A DNA stretch of 64,000 bases from Procambarus clarkii (GCF_040958095.1 NC_091173.1:12765000-12828999), one strand, 5' to 3'; positions 11,641-23,493 are shown, numbered from the stretch's first letter. Made by a program: numbers and translations. The notes: generated from the sequence alone by a model not told the origin.

Positions 11641-12500
11641 GCAGCCACGTTATTGTGACTCCTCGTCTGAATAGTTAAATTTCTAAAGTAATAAATAAAA
11701 TTCTAATTCGTAGATCTTAATAACGACACAAAGAGCAATATTAAGTATACATATATATATGTATATGAATGACATCTCCCCCTCAAAAAAAATAGTTCTA
11801 ACCCGCCCCTTCCCCTTTCTCCTGCCCCCCCCATACCACACCCCCCACCACCACCACCCAGGGGGATGTACAGACAGACACCAGCTCGTCTCCGCGGCGT
11901 TAATATAAGGTAAAGACCGCCGTCACGGCCAAATAACCAGCCCATTAAAGTATCAAAATACCGTCCTAATTGATGTGCGCATATTTGCACGCTAGCGCTC
12001 AACCCAGCGTGGCTTTTTATGGCCCCCTAAGCGGACACCTGAGCGCTCCATCCCACGCCTCCTGGAGGGGGGTCCATTCCACACTGTGGTGGGGGGTTGG
12101 GGAGGGATTTTGTCCACCCCCCACTCTTCCGTGGGGGATGGGGAAGGGGAGGACTCTGTCCACCTCCCACGCTACCTGAAGGAAGGTTTATTTCAAACGA
12201 GATCATCCCTATTCTGAGCTAGAGTTCGGACAGTTACACGAGGCTTCGAATTGACGGAAACTCATATTCGGCTCAAGAGCCTTAGAAGTCAAGAGCGGCT
12301 TTGACGTCATTCAAATGACGACTTTTTTCTCGGGTCAATTACGGTCGAGCTCACTAATGTGTGACGTCACCTCTTGTTGGCCACACCAGGTCACATGACT
12401 CCTTATATGTAATTATAAGTCATGTAATTACTAATTACATGACTCCTGAAGTATGTACAATGCAATGCAAGTGAGGGGGAGGATAAATGCATAAGGCAGG
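11641..12500. other. 860 bp without gene; two CRE-like octamers
   Basis: Mixed sequence with C runs. TGACGTCA occurs perfectly at 12302-12309 and 12362-12369, 60 bp apart, the second inside GTGACGTCAC. No coding frame or start site to attach them to. Confidence 0.4.
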
Positions 12501-12520
12501 ATCTCTCTCTCTCTCTCTGT

Positions 12521-12913
<393 letters not shown>

Positions 12914-12915
<2 letters not shown>

Positions 12916-12997
12916 CAGTGTCAGACCACGGAAGAAAATTGAAACAGGAATTTCCTTAAGTACTTTCGTATATTAATACATCTTCAGAAGGAGTTAA
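12914..12997 (-). mobile_element. Penelope-like 3' end fragment
   Basis: GACAGTGTCAGACCACGGAA, then AAACAGGAATTTCCTTAAGT, ACTTTCGTATATTAATACA and TCTTCAGAAGG match 58307-58388, which is the downstream side of the GIY-YIG ORF at 58603. It abuts (TA)n on the left and AC/TA repeats on the right. Orphan terminal fragment. Confidence 0.75.
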
Positions 12998-13006
12998 ACA
13001 CACACA

Positions 13007-13099
13007 CACACATATATATTATATATATATATATTATATATATTATATATATATATATAGTATATATATATATATTATATATATAATATATATATATTA

Positions 13100-13138
<39 letters not shown>

Positions 13139-13178
13139 AACAAGCCTGAATGGTCCCCAGGACAATATGCAACTTTGT

Positions 13179-13228
<50 letters not shown>
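13007..13228. repeat. TA-rich tract with GCGAACAAGCC copy and (TG)n end
   Basis: TATTATA-type TA array to 13132, then GCGAACAAGCCTGAATGGTC plus CCCAGGACAATATGCAAC (13136-13172), then (TA)n passing into (TG)n to 13228. Confidence 0.9.
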
Positions 13229-13229
<1 letters not shown>

Positions 13230-13276
13230 AGATACTACCTCTGACTGTATTAAAGACCTATAGCCTCAGAAAATTA

Positions 13277-13605
13277 TGCAACGAGACTAGTTCTTGAGGT
13301 GAAGGTCTTGAGCTACGAGGAAAGACTGTGGAAACATAACCTTACCACACTAGAGAAGAGGAAGAACAAGGGGAAAAGGTTCTAAGAGAAAGGGACGAAG
13401 TAAACAGAGCTGAGAACGCCATCACGAGGCGGCATAAATGGGAATTACATACACAAATGAGTTACAAAAGATACAAAGAAATATTATTTTTAGAATTAAT
13501 GCCGTCATTCAGTGGAACAGGTTAAGGAAAGTAATCGTATAAGTTAGCATAATGCATGATCTTAAATGTAACTAGGATCAAAACCCTGTCATGCAGAATG
13601 GGGAT
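13277..13605 (+). pseudogene. LINE ORF2 C-terminal relic, heavily decayed
   Basis: Fragments such as VLSYEERLWKHNLTTLEKRK and INAVIQWNRLRKV match the conserved spacing of the 43488 copy (SYEER...LTTLE...W N L). Multiple frameshifts and stops. No usable start. Confidence 0.65.
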
Positions 13606-13641
13606 GTGTGTATGTGTAATTACCTAAGATTAATAACATGA

Positions 13642-13750
13642 GTGTAGTTACAGGATGAGAGCTACGCTCGTGGTGTCCCGTCTTCCCAGTACTCTTTGTC
13701 GTATAACGCTTTGAAACTACTGACGGTTTTGGCCTCCACCACCACCTCAC
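13642..13750 (-). mobile_element. LINE 3' end, subfamily 3, left arm
   Basis: Minus strand encodes AKTVSSFKALYDKEYWEDGT-type sequence followed by CTCATCCTGTAACTACAC. About 95% identical by eye to 14019-14128 in inverted orientation. Confidence 0.8.
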
Positions 13751-13764
13751 TGTGTGTGTGTGTC

Positions 13765-13980
13765 TACTATTTGTGCCTTCAGAATACAGCTATTAGCTCT
13801 TGGACCCCGCCTTTCTAACCTCACAGTCGAGCGAACAGCAGCGTTTGAAAATCGTAATCCTAATGACCCGAGTTCGATTCCCGGCGGAGACATAATTAAA
13901 TCATTAGTTTCTTTCACCACATGCATCTATTCACTTAACAGTAAACAGGTACCTGGGAGATAGACACCTGTTGTTAAATA
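13765..13980 (+). mobile_element. SINE fragment plus minus-strand tail inside an inverted repeat
   Basis: 13765-13820 is a minus-strand tail (CAAGAGCTAATAGCTGTATT). From 13823 a plus-strand tRNA-like head with B box GAGTTCGATTCCCGGCGGAG leads into TTTCTTTCACCACATGCATC and AACAGGTACCTGGGAGATAG. Both are partial. Confidence 0.65.
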
Positions 13981-14018
13981 GGAGAAAACAGTTGTAGAAT
14001 ATGAGAAAAGAGCCCAGA

Positions 14019-14138
14019 GTGAGGTGGTGGTGGAAGCCAAAAACCATCAGTAGATTCAAAGCGTCATACGACAAAGAGTACTGGGAAGACGGGACACCAC
14101 GAGCGAAGCTCTCATCCTGTAACTACACTTAGGTAATT
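14019..14138 (+). mobile_element. LINE 3' end, subfamily 3, right arm
   Basis: GTGAGGTGGTGGTGGAAGCC through ACGACAAAGAGTACTGGGAA to CTGTAACTACACTTAGGTAA. The terminal CTTAGGTAATT resembles the TAGGTGAGTAC end of subfamilies 1 and 2. Confidence 0.8.
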
Positions 14139-14789
14139 TACATACATACATTCATACACACATACATATATATACATACACACACTAGTCACTGCCTCAG
14201 AACATCGTCACAGTCAATATTATATAATATATATTATATATATTATACAGTCTTAATATATATTGACTCTGGAAGGTTCTTCTCCTCCGTCGTAACCTCG
14301 TTTCCAAAATCAATAACAGAAAATAATATAAATTTCGGATTCAGCGTCACTACTATGTTCCAATCCCACAAGCTTTCAAGGAGATTTATTATTCTCTTCA
14401 CACAATTCTGATCCTTACACTCCGTCACCTTATGATTCAAATTCCAACCAATGCTATGAAAGAGAAGAAATTTCTAGTACTAATCTAAATGCAACCTTCA
14501 GAAGCATTAGCTTTAGGTATAAATTCCCACGAAATGTAAACAAATACGATCATTTAACTAAACTTGTTAAACTAATCCTTAAAAAATGTGAGAATAAGGC
14601 TCAAAATCAAGAAAAAAAAACTATCGCCAAATTTATTTCTTCTGCCGTGCAAAAATGAGCTTAAGTGTAGGGAGGCCTTAAGGGTGAGACTGGCACGAGA
14701 CGCAGCAGCTGTGAGAGGCAGATTTGTGAGAGATTCCCCAGAGGACTTGGGATCAGCTGTTACATATGGATGCTTGGGTAAAGGAGCTT
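14139..14789. other. AT-rich spacer without gene
   Basis: ATATTATA repeats near 14215-14262. Otherwise unique, no element recognised. Confidence 0.4.
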
Positions 14790-15372
14790 AGACCCCCCTC
14801 CCATCTCCCCCCCACACACCCTCCTCTTCCTAAGACCCCCTTACACCCCCCCTCCCCTCTCCTCTCCTCTTCAGGCCTCCACCCCCTTCCTCCTCCTCCT
14901 CTTCTACCTCATAAATCCCTTCCCCTCTCATTCTCCTGCCATCTTCTCTACCCCCTCCTCTTCATGATCTTCCATTCCCATCCTTCTTTCCCTTCCTTTC
15001 TACCTCTCTCACTTCCTGCCTCCTCTCTCAACCCCTCCCCTACCTCCAATTACCTCTCCCACGCTACAAGTACCCCCCCCTTCCCCTCCCTCTCACCCTC
15101 TCTCCCACGCTACCAAGTACTCTCCCCTCCCAAGCTACCATGTACGTTCCCTTCCTCCCCTCTCATACGCAAAAATCCCCTCCTGTTCCACAGTCCCCTA
15201 ACTCATACTACATCCCTCAGTATCCCTTGTCTTCCTCCACTCTCACTTTCCCCCCCCCCCCTCACACACCCCCCCCCTCTCCATCACCCCTCACATCCCT
15301 TCCTACCCCTCCCCCCCCCCTTCCACACGTACCTCCTCACCCCCCCCCCCATCCCCCCGAGCCTCACCATCT
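14790..15372. repeat. polypyrimidine (C/T) tract, about 580 bp
   Basis: Almost purine-free apart from scattered A. Contains CTCCCACGCTAC three times (15057, 15106, 15133-like) and several C runs over 9. Proline/serine-rich frames here arise from composition. Confidence 0.9.
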
Positions 15373-16005
15373 CCGAGTAAATCTGAGGAAAATGGTTGAA
15401 ATGAGGAGGATAAATATTATCTCAGTCGAATTGCTGACGCGACCTTTTTTCTCTTCTGTAATGAGCCAAACATTTATAATGGTTCAAAATAAGATAACTT
15501 CCCCCCCCCCCCACCCCTCCTCCCATTTTTTAGCATCATCTTTATTTCACTGTACGACACTCAGGTGCTGGCACTCAAGACAGAGGCCCCTCAGGACGCG
15601 GGGGATTCACAAGTTGCAACAGCTACGGTGTTATCAACAATGATAATAATGCACAAATAAATAACCTTAGCGTGATGTATCAGTGAGATAAATCACTGGG
15701 ACCCACTTGAGAAAATCCACTAAGGGTTTGTGAGGTGGGGGATGCGAACCGACGACCTCCGCATTGCCAAGCCGGCATTACAACACGATTTCCACTGAAA
15801 TCCGGTTGTAGCAATAATAAGGGCGATCGACAGAGAATTATCCAGATCTTCAATTCAAGAACATCTCGCGAAATAGTCTTGGGTTTCCTAAATTGTCTTA
15901 CGAAACAAGTGTCTGCCCCGGCAGGACAAGCAATCCCAGGACAACAATAGAGAATATTACAGATTTAAGCAAACACCAAAGAATTTGCAACAAATACATT
16001 ACAAA
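15373..16005. other. 630 bp with no recognised gene
   Basis: C13-type run near 15500. A minus-strand tRNA-like B box (GGGGGATGCGAACCGACGAC) at 15737-15756 hints at an old SINE but no body was recognised. Confidence 0.4.
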
Positions 16006-16254
16006 CCTCGTAATCTGGTGGATAGCGCGCAGGACTCGTAATTCTGTGGCGTGGGTTCGATTCCCGCACGAGGCAGAAACAAATGGGCAAAGTTTCTTTC
16101 ACCCTGAATGCCCCTGTTACCTAGCAGTAAATAGGTACCTGGGGGTTAGTCAGCTGTCACGGGCTGCTTCCTGGGGGTGGAGGCCTGGTCGAGGACCGGG
16201 CCGCGGGGACACTAAAAAGCCCCGAAATCTTCTCAAGATAACCTCAAGATAACC
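16006..16254 (+). mobile_element. SINE family B head with family A body
   Basis: Head CCTCGTAATCTGGTGGATAG, B box GGGTTCGATTCCCGCACGAG, then the shared body (ACCTAGCAGTAAATAGGTAC) and family A end (CCGGGCCGCGGGGACACTAA...CAAGATAACCTCAAGATAAC). The head differs from the 9906 type, so two tRNA-like heads use one body. Confidence 0.9.
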
Positions 16255-16742
<488 letters not shown>

Positions 16743-17126
16743 GACACAAAAAAATCTCGCAGATCATATGGCGCATGACAAACACGTCCAGAATGACTGC
16801 TTTAGTTAGTAAACTTGAAGCGTAAAAAAAAAAAACAGTAAAATCTTTTAAGAAGAAGGCGGAGGCCGGAAGAGGCAAAAGGATCATGTGGGGCCCAGCA
16901 AGTCATTACTCAATCTTTGTTTACCAGGGTGAGGCGCGCGCCGCCCGCCATCTTGGTCCCATAAATATTTACATTCGAAGCCCCCCATTAAGGGATCGTG
17001 AAGACTGATCACGTAATGACCCGCCATCAACAATATTGAAACGGAAAATGTCCTCCACCTTCAGGCATTTGGGGAAGAAAACCCCGCATGATTCAGGCGC
17101 AAATATCTGGGGGGAGAAGCCGAGTG

Positions 17127-17130
<4 letters not shown>
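16743..17130. other. spacer with YY1-like site
   Basis: CCGCCCGCCATCTTGG at 16941-16956 carries the GCCATCTTG core used by YY1-type factors in animals. One isolated match, with no gene start seen nearby. Confidence 0.3.

Positions 17131-17201
<71 letters not shown>
17131..17201. repeat. (TA)n microsatellite
   Basis: About 70 bp perfect TA. Confidence 0.97.
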
Positions 17202-17203
<2 letters not shown>

Positions 17204-17267
17204 TTAGCCACAGAGAGAATAGATACTGATCCAGTCACGGGTAGATAGCAACTGTAGACGATATATC

Positions 17268-17519
17268 CTGGCGCCTGACAGCTGGGTGGACAGCGCTTCG
17301 GATTCGTAGTCCTGAGGTTCCGCGTTCGATCCCCGGTGGAGGCGGAGACGAATGGGCAAAATGTTTCTTTCATCCTGATGCCCCTGTTACCTAGCAGTAA
17401 ATAGGTAACTGGGAGTTAGACAGCTGCTACGGGCTGCTTCCTGGGAGTGGAGGCCTGGTCGAGGACCGGGCCGCGGGGACACTAACCCCCGAAATCATCT
17501 CAAGTTAACTCAAGATAAC
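17268..17519 (+). mobile_element. tRNA-headed SINE with family A end
   Basis: A third head variant (GCCTGACAGCTGGGTGGACA...GCGTTCGATCCCCGGTGGAG), then GACGAATGGGCAAAATGTTT, the shared body and CCGCGGGGACACTAACCCCC...CTCAAGTTAACTCAAGATAAC. Confidence 0.9.
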
Positions 17520-17657
17520 GCCAACTGTAGAGGCTTGCCTCAGAAATACACAGAAGCTATATTAGTCAGTGTACGCACTCACAACAACATGGGTACAAGT
17601 GACAGGAGGAACAACCCAGCGGGTTTTCTTCCTATTGGGGAGTGTTGTACATGCTGC

Positions 17658-17853
17658 TATGGCGGTGTGTTCACTCACAGGATGAGTGGCGCTGACCAAT
17701 ACTGTCACTATGGCGGTGTGTCCACTCACAGGATGAGTGGCGCTGACCAATACTGTCACTATGGCGGTGTGTCCACTCACAGGATGAGTGGCGCTGACCA
17801 ATACTGTCACTATGGCGGTGTGTCCACTCACAGGATGAGTGGCGCTGACCAAT
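17658..17853. repeat. 51-bp minisatellite, four copies
   Basis: The unit includes TATGGCGGTGTGTCCACTCA and GGATGAGTGGCGCTGACCAA. The first copy has TTCACT for TCCACT; the others are identical. Each unit holds a 7-bp stem (CCACTCA/TGAGTGG). 51 is a multiple of 3, so a 106-codon plus frame (17535-17855) and a minus frame stay open. Coding is possible but unsupported. Confidence 0.97.
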
Positions 17854-17995
17854 AAATGCGCCTCGGGGCAAAATTTAAATTTAAACATGGCACAAAACAG
17901 ATAATGTGAAATGAAAGGAAAGTGCCGTCCGTTCGTCCGTCCTCCCCCCCCCCCCTTCCCTATCCAGTTGTCCCTGTGGCACAACGTCCAAGCCT

Positions 17996-18062
17996 GGCGT
18001 TTGTTCCACGTTGACTCGACGTTGATGACGTCGCGTTGACGTCATCAACGTCATCACAATTA
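17996..18062. promoter_or_regulatory. CRE-like palindrome cluster
   Basis: ACGTTGATGACG (18019-18030) and CGTCATCAACGT (18040-18051) are perfect inverted arms. TGACGTCA is at 18037-18044, and TGACGTCG and a further CGTCATCA flank it. Could bind bZIP proteins, or be only a chance palindrome. Confidence 0.35.
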
Positions 18063-18263
18063 CACTTGTTTGTAATTTAGGATAAAATTTTCCCTCAAAT
18101 ATATTTCAATTATGAGTTCGATAAATTTTTTAAAATTTTCCTGGATTTAAAAGATCTTAAACACAAAATGAGTCATAGAAATTCCAGATGACTCTAATTA
18201 GAAGTTCATCATGTCGCCACCAGCTAAACATATATAACATGATGAACTGGGGAACTGATGAAC

Positions 18264-18265
<2 letters not shown>

Positions 18266-18352
<87 letters not shown>
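18266..18352. repeat. (TA)n microsatellite
   Basis: About 86 bp TA ending in CATATACACACACAC. Confidence 0.97.
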
Positions 18353-18359
<7 letters not shown>

Positions 18360-18625
18360 CACACACACTATAAGCCAGAACGTCTCTCTCTCTTGTCTGT
18401 CCAAAGCTGTAGGTCATACGTTTGGAGCTAGCCTCACCCAAATTTGAAGGGGAAATGTCTGGGGTATGGGACGGACATAGGTTGGTCTGGGGTACGCCTG
18501 TTAAATGCTTTCCTATAAGCTTGTAATCCTATCTCTATGTGCGATTTTCATGAAATTGTACAAAAGTCTTAAATGAAATCGGTGATGTGATGTCCGTAGG
18601 CTTTACCGTTTACTCGAAAACGAAC
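18353..18625 (+). repeat. dispersed repeat following (TA)n, copy 1
   Basis: Shares with 47221-47510, in the same order, GTCTGTCCAAAG, TCACCCAAATTTG, GGAAATGT, GGTTGGTCTGG, GAAATGAAAT-type and TGATGTCCGTAGGCT motifs. Both copies begin right after a TA tract. No ORF or tRNA-like head. Element class unknown. Confidence 0.7.
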
Positions 18626-18764
18626 TGGTTGGGGTTACCGTTACCTGTGGCAGGTGGCTACAGGTGACGCCGGTCGCCCGTAGGGAGGGAGCCGGACCGG
18701 AGGGAGAAAGAGAATGCATATCTACAATACTCACATATCAACAGATGACAAGACAAGACAATAA

Positions 18765-18930
18765 TGTAAGCCCCAAGCCAATACGACTATATGGCAAGTG
18801 GAAGGGGTCAGGATAAGGATTTGGGATGGGACGGGGGAAAGGTATGGTGCCCAACCACTTCGACGGTCGGGGATTGAACTCCGACCTGCACGAAGCGGGA
18901 CCGTGGCTCTACCGTCCAGTCCTAGTCGTT
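18765..18930 (-). mobile_element. SINE family C copy
   Basis: Minus strand: CTGGACGGTAGAGCCACGGT, B box GAGTTCAATCCCCGACCGTC, then GTGGTTGGGCACCATACC, CCGTCCCATCCCAAATCCTT and ATATAGTCGTATTGGCTTGG. Confidence 0.85.
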
Positions 18931-18977
18931 GCCAACAGCTGACAGGTGATCCATGGTATGTTCAGTTTCCAGTCCCC

Positions 18978-18980
<3 letters not shown>

Positions 18981-19047
<67 letters not shown>
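18981..19047. repeat. (CT)n microsatellite
   Basis: About 66 bp CT. Confidence 0.98.
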
Positions 19048-19052
<5 letters not shown>

Positions 19053-19227
19053 CCTTCTTCCAGGCTATCCCTGTCACATCGCCCCTCGTGGCCTTCCCCT
19101 CCCCCCTCCTGCTCCCCCCACCACCATGCTGTCATTTGCCTGCTAAATTATGAAGGCAATAGCATTTAGCGCTGACAGCCCGTCTGAAGGTAAGAGAGAG
19201 CTTGATTGGTCTTAGACGGGTGTGTAC

Positions 19228-19323
<96 letters not shown>

Positions 19324-19348
19324 GTGTGTGTGTACGGTGTGTGTGTAC

Positions 19349-19434
<86 letters not shown>
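19228..19434. repeat. (GT)n microsatellite with ACGGTGTGTGT interruptions
   Basis: Two long GT blocks separated by three TACGGTGTG steps. The right end runs directly into a minus-strand LINE tail. Confidence 0.98.
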
Positions 19435-19436
<2 letters not shown>

Positions 19437-19640
19437 CACCTATTCGTACTCACCTATTTGTGCTTGCAGGATCGAGCTTGGCTCTTGGATCCAGCCTTTC
19501 TAGCCATCGGTTGTTTACAGCAATGACTCCTGTGTATGTGTGTGTGTGTGTGTGTGTGTACTCACCTAGTTGTGTTTGCGGGGGTTGAGCTCTGGCTCTT
19601 TGGTCCCGCCTCTCAACCGTCAATCAACAGGTGTACAGAT
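19431..19640 (-). mobile_element. two consecutive LINE/SINE 3' tails
   Basis: Minus strand: CTCAACCCCCGCAAACACAA then CTAGGTGAGTAC then (AC)n (19560-19640), followed by a second, diverged tail with a duplicated terminal unit GTGAGTACGAATAGGTGAGT and (AC)n (19431-19500). Confidence 0.8.
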
Positions 19641-19654
19641 TCATGAGATTCATG

Positions 19655-19672
19655 TGTGTATGTGTGTGGTGT

Positions 19673-19722
<50 letters not shown>
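19655..19722. repeat. (GT)n microsatellite
   Basis: GT tract with TGTGGTGTGG interruptions at its left edge, on the 5' side of the minus-strand LINE tail. Confidence 0.97.
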
Positions 19723-19723
<1 letters not shown>

Positions 19724-20317
19724 GCGTATATTGCTCTAGCAGACAGTGTGCTGGAGGACTTTAGTGTTGGTGTTTACCATACAAACGGGGCGCCGTGTTG
19801 ACAACACCAGAAGGGACCAGGAGCAACACCTCGTCTGCTCCACGGAGGCCAAAGTCACCATCAAATGAAGAAAACATTACAATATATAAAATCAACAATC
19901 ATCAAACATTATACCCACATCGAGCATTTTCAAGGAAATATCAGCATTTCTGTTCCTCCAAATTAATACTCCATCATCATAAAACCCACACACATGACCT
20001 CAAACATGTCACACACACTTATAAGAACACGCTATCCACAAATACAGCTCCTCATCTTGATTATTTTCCATTGTCAGTATTCGGCTGGAAATGTGGGTGC
20101 GCGAGGTCCAGGACCCACTTGTCCTCACACTAAGTCCACACCAATGTTGACCTGTAAGTGCACTTACAGTAAGTGACGAACAGTGTGATGATTTGATTAA
20201 AGTTTATTATAAAGTGTTTTTTTTCCGATGACTCAATCCTGGTTACAGCCCCCATAACTGTGCAAGTGATAGGATTCAACTCATTTGATGGGATTCACAC
20301 ACATTCACCTCTGTGAG
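19723..20317. other. unique spacer, no gene
   Basis: About 600 bp with no recognisable family. Short frames only. Confidence 0.4.
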
Positions 20318-20375
20318 GCGGGACCAAAGAGCCAGAGCTCAACCCCCGCAAACACAACTAGGTGAGTACATTGAG
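20318..20375 (+). mobile_element. LINE/SINE 3' tail, subfamily 1
   Basis: GAGGCGGGACCAAAGAGCCA, then GAGCTCAACCCCCGCAAACA and CAACTAGGTGAGTAC. No coding part attached. Confidence 0.85.
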
Positions 20376-20489
20376 CTGTGTATTTTGCGGTGTGTACTGG
20401 AGCTGTGATAGTCGGTCCGACCACCACAACAGTATACTGGAACAGTGAAGATAGCAGTAACAGTAACAGGCTACAACCCATCCTCCAAA

Positions 20490-20592
20490 TTGACAGTACG
20501 GTTTAATACTAAGTGTAATTAGTTCATTTCCTGACTGCTAGGAATAGTACATAATTACACATTACTTGTGCCATTACATTTACTTCCCCATT
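20490..20592 (+). repeat. direct duplication, left copy
   Basis: TTGACAGTACGGTTTAATAC...CTGACTGCTAGGAATAGTAC...CTTCCCCATTT recurs at 21188-21292 with scattered changes. The copies are offset 698 bp and flank a full-length SINE. Confidence 0.85.
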
Positions 20593-20840
20593 TATTATCC
20601 TCGTTTTCTGTAAAGACACTCAGAATTTTAGGATGTATTTTTCAAGTTTAATTCACTATACACAAGTTTTAAATATCAGGAATTTATTTTATAGTTTTAT
20701 TAAACAATAGAGATTTTATGCAAAATTTGAATATGTCCTGAGTTACTTTACAATTTATTGATATATTTTAGTTTTGTTTTATTAGTTTTATAAAACTGTA
20801 ATAGCAATATAGCTATAGGTTAAGTACTAATTGTAATTAA

Positions 20841-21087
20841 GAGCCGGTCGGCCGAGCGGACAGCACGCAGTACTTGTGATCCTGTGGTCCTGGGTTCGAT
20901 CCCAGGCGCCGGCGAGAAACAATGGGCAGAATTTCTTTCACCCTATGCCCCTGTTACCTAACAGTAAAATAGGTACCTGGGTGTTAGTCAGTTGTCACAG
21001 GCTGCTTCCTGGGGGTGGAGGCCTGGTCGAGGACCGGGCCGCGGGGACACTAAAAAGCCCCGAAATCATCTCAAGATAACCTCAAGA
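20841..21087 (+). mobile_element. SINE family A, full-length
   Basis: GAGCCGGTCGGCCGAGCGGA head through GGGTTCGATCCCAGGCGCCG to CTCAAGATAACCTCAAG. Nearly identical to 22816, 48140 and 9906, so likely young. Confidence 0.95.
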
Positions 21088-21187
21088 AGAAGCAATAAAA
21101 TGGTTATCTTCAAACACTAAAAAGGTTAGATTAAGGTCGTGGTTTTCTATTCAGCTTTTCAGGTAAACTCAAATATTCACAATGTAT

Positions 21188-21292
21188 TTGACAGTAAGGT
21201 TTAATACTAAGTGAAAAAAGTACAATTCCCTGACTGCTATGAATAGTACATAATTGCACTTACTTGTGTTGTTACATTTACCTCCCCATTTT
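21188..21292 (+). repeat. direct duplication, right copy
   Basis: Partner of 20490-20592. Followed by a CAGTAACAG-rich stretch (21306-21360) that resembles the CAGTAACAGTAACAG preceding the left copy. Confidence 0.85.
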
Positions 21293-21438
21293 TGGAGGAC
21301 GGGCTGCAGTAACAACATCAGTAACAGTCACAGCAGCAGTAACAGTAGCAGCTGCTGTTACAAATGAACAAAAATGGTCTACACATCATACTTTGCCTGA
21401 AATAGGTCAAAATGAGTTCATGAATCAACACCAGTATA

Positions 21439-21520
21439 CCTGCCTCGATACATACACACCTGCCTCGATACACACACACCTGCCTCGATACACACACACC
21501 TGCCTCGATACATACACATC
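21439..21520. repeat. 20-bp tandem ACCTGCCTCGATACACACAC, four copies
   Basis: Four units that differ only by CACAC/CATAC. Confidence 0.96.
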
Positions 21521-21609
21521 TGTCCGAGAAGAGTCGATGCAACACCTGCCTCCATTCTCCTATCGTTCATTGCATCACACGTCTATAGAGCCTACAAACG
21601 CAAAGACAG

Positions 21610-21716
<107 letters not shown>

Positions 21717-21846
21717 AAACCCGGGGGCCCTACCAGCGGAACTCTCCCTACATGAGCCTTGAGTGAGAGAGGAAGTGAAAGAGGAGAGGGAGAGACAGAC
21801 GGAAAGAGAGAAGAATACAGCTTCTAGTACGAAATACAATGTTAAG

Positions 21847-21912
21847 ATGACGACGTTTCGGGGCCGTCATGAACCTTAAAGAGTTCAGGAAGGACCGAAA
21901 CGTCGCCCTTAT
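21847..21912. repeat. GACGTTTCGG dispersed repeat, folded back
   Basis: CGACGTTTCGG at the left and CCGAAACGTCG at the right form inverted arms around a partly complementary middle. Related to the 1891 family but rearranged. Confidence 0.6.
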
Positions 21913-22087
21913 CAACATCATGATTAGGCTCGGTTATTTTAAAATTAATTATTTGCCCAATTTGCAACCTAATTTCACGCTTAAATCTAATACGTCTTGC
22001 CGAGATGAAATATTGTGTAGCGTCCACTCAACCTAGCAACACTACAGAGAGTGTATGTAGTTGTGACACTGTTCATACACAATGTTG

Positions 22088-22089
<2 letters not shown>

Positions 22090-22131
<42 letters not shown>
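22090..22131. repeat. (TA)n microsatellite
   Basis: About 40 bp TA. Confidence 0.95.
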
Positions 22132-22133
<2 letters not shown>

Positions 22134-22326
22134 TGGCAGCTGGACAGTGTATTGCGCACGTAAACAGCGGAAACAATCAGAGGTAAATATGTAGTATTTT
22201 ATCGCTGTGGGATTTCCCCAGAGATCTTTGTTGTGAGTGCAAGAATTAGCACCAGTCATCAGTGTTCAGGAGAACATGTGGCTCAAATTGCCGAGAACAC
22301 ATGTACGGAGCGCTATGAACAACTGA

Positions 22327-22519
<193 letters not shown>

Positions 22520-22815
22520 TATAGAGGAACAAAAACTGAACTACAGCCACATAACATTACATCTAACATATATATAAACCAAGCCTACTATACTATACAG
22601 TCTTCAGGGGGCCCCGTCAAGAGCAGACACATAACTATGACTGATGGCCCAAAATAACCCCCTCCTTCCTATTGATCAAATCAACTAACGACCCGAAAAT
22701 TCCTCCACTCTCTGATTCTACCTCCAGAACGCTTCCTCGCCGAGCACAGAAGCTGCTGTTGCTGCTGTGCCTCTTTCACATCTCACGAGCCTGGAACCCC
22801 CATTTACCTAGTGGA

Positions 22816-23064
22816 GGTGCCGGTCGGCCGAGCGGACAGCACGCTGGACTTGTGATCCTGTGGTCGTGGGTTCGATCCCAGGCGCCGGCGAGAAACAATG
22901 GGCAGAGTTTCTTTCACCCTATGCCCCTGTTACCTAGCAGTAAAATAGGTACCTGGGTGTTAGTCAGCTGTCACGGGCTGCTTCCTGGGGGTGGAGGCCT
23001 GGTCGAGGACCGGGCCGCAGGGACACTAAAAAGCCCCGAAATCATCTCAAGATAACCTCAAGAA
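22816..23064 (+). mobile_element. SINE family A, full-length
   Basis: GTGCCGGTCGGCCGAGCGGA head to ATCTCAAGATAACCTCAAGA. One changed base in GTGGTCGTGGGTTCGATCCC. Confidence 0.95.
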
Positions 23065-23493
23065 GATCCCAATAACTGGGCGAGAAGTTATTTCACAGAT
23101 ACAGTGTTTAAAGGCAAATCGTATTAGGGAGAATCTGCCAGCGTCCAACTTCAACAGTACGAGTGGTGGGCTTCAAGGGCAGGCAGAGGAAACATGAGTC
23201 GTTATTTGAGAATGATTCTGACCAAGTTGACTCATGCTGCGTATGACCTAGAGTAAGCATACTGTTGGTGCTGGCACGGTGGTATGATGGGGAGGGTCGT
23301 AACTCATCAATCGGGAGAATATTGCTGGGTAGTGCACTCGTGTTCTCTACAGTGCTTATGCTTAAGGGCCATATCCTCTATCCCCCCCCCCCTCCCCAAC
23401 CGTTCATATTCCCTAACCTAACAAGGGAGACGACTTCAATTTCCTCTCCAGATTTCCTACACAACAACAGACAGTGGCGCTCTCAGCTGTGAC

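Noticed and set aside
17658-17853. CRISPR-like direct repeats
   Set aside because: The units are contiguous with no unique spacers, and the context is a eukaryotic genome; it is a minisatellite.
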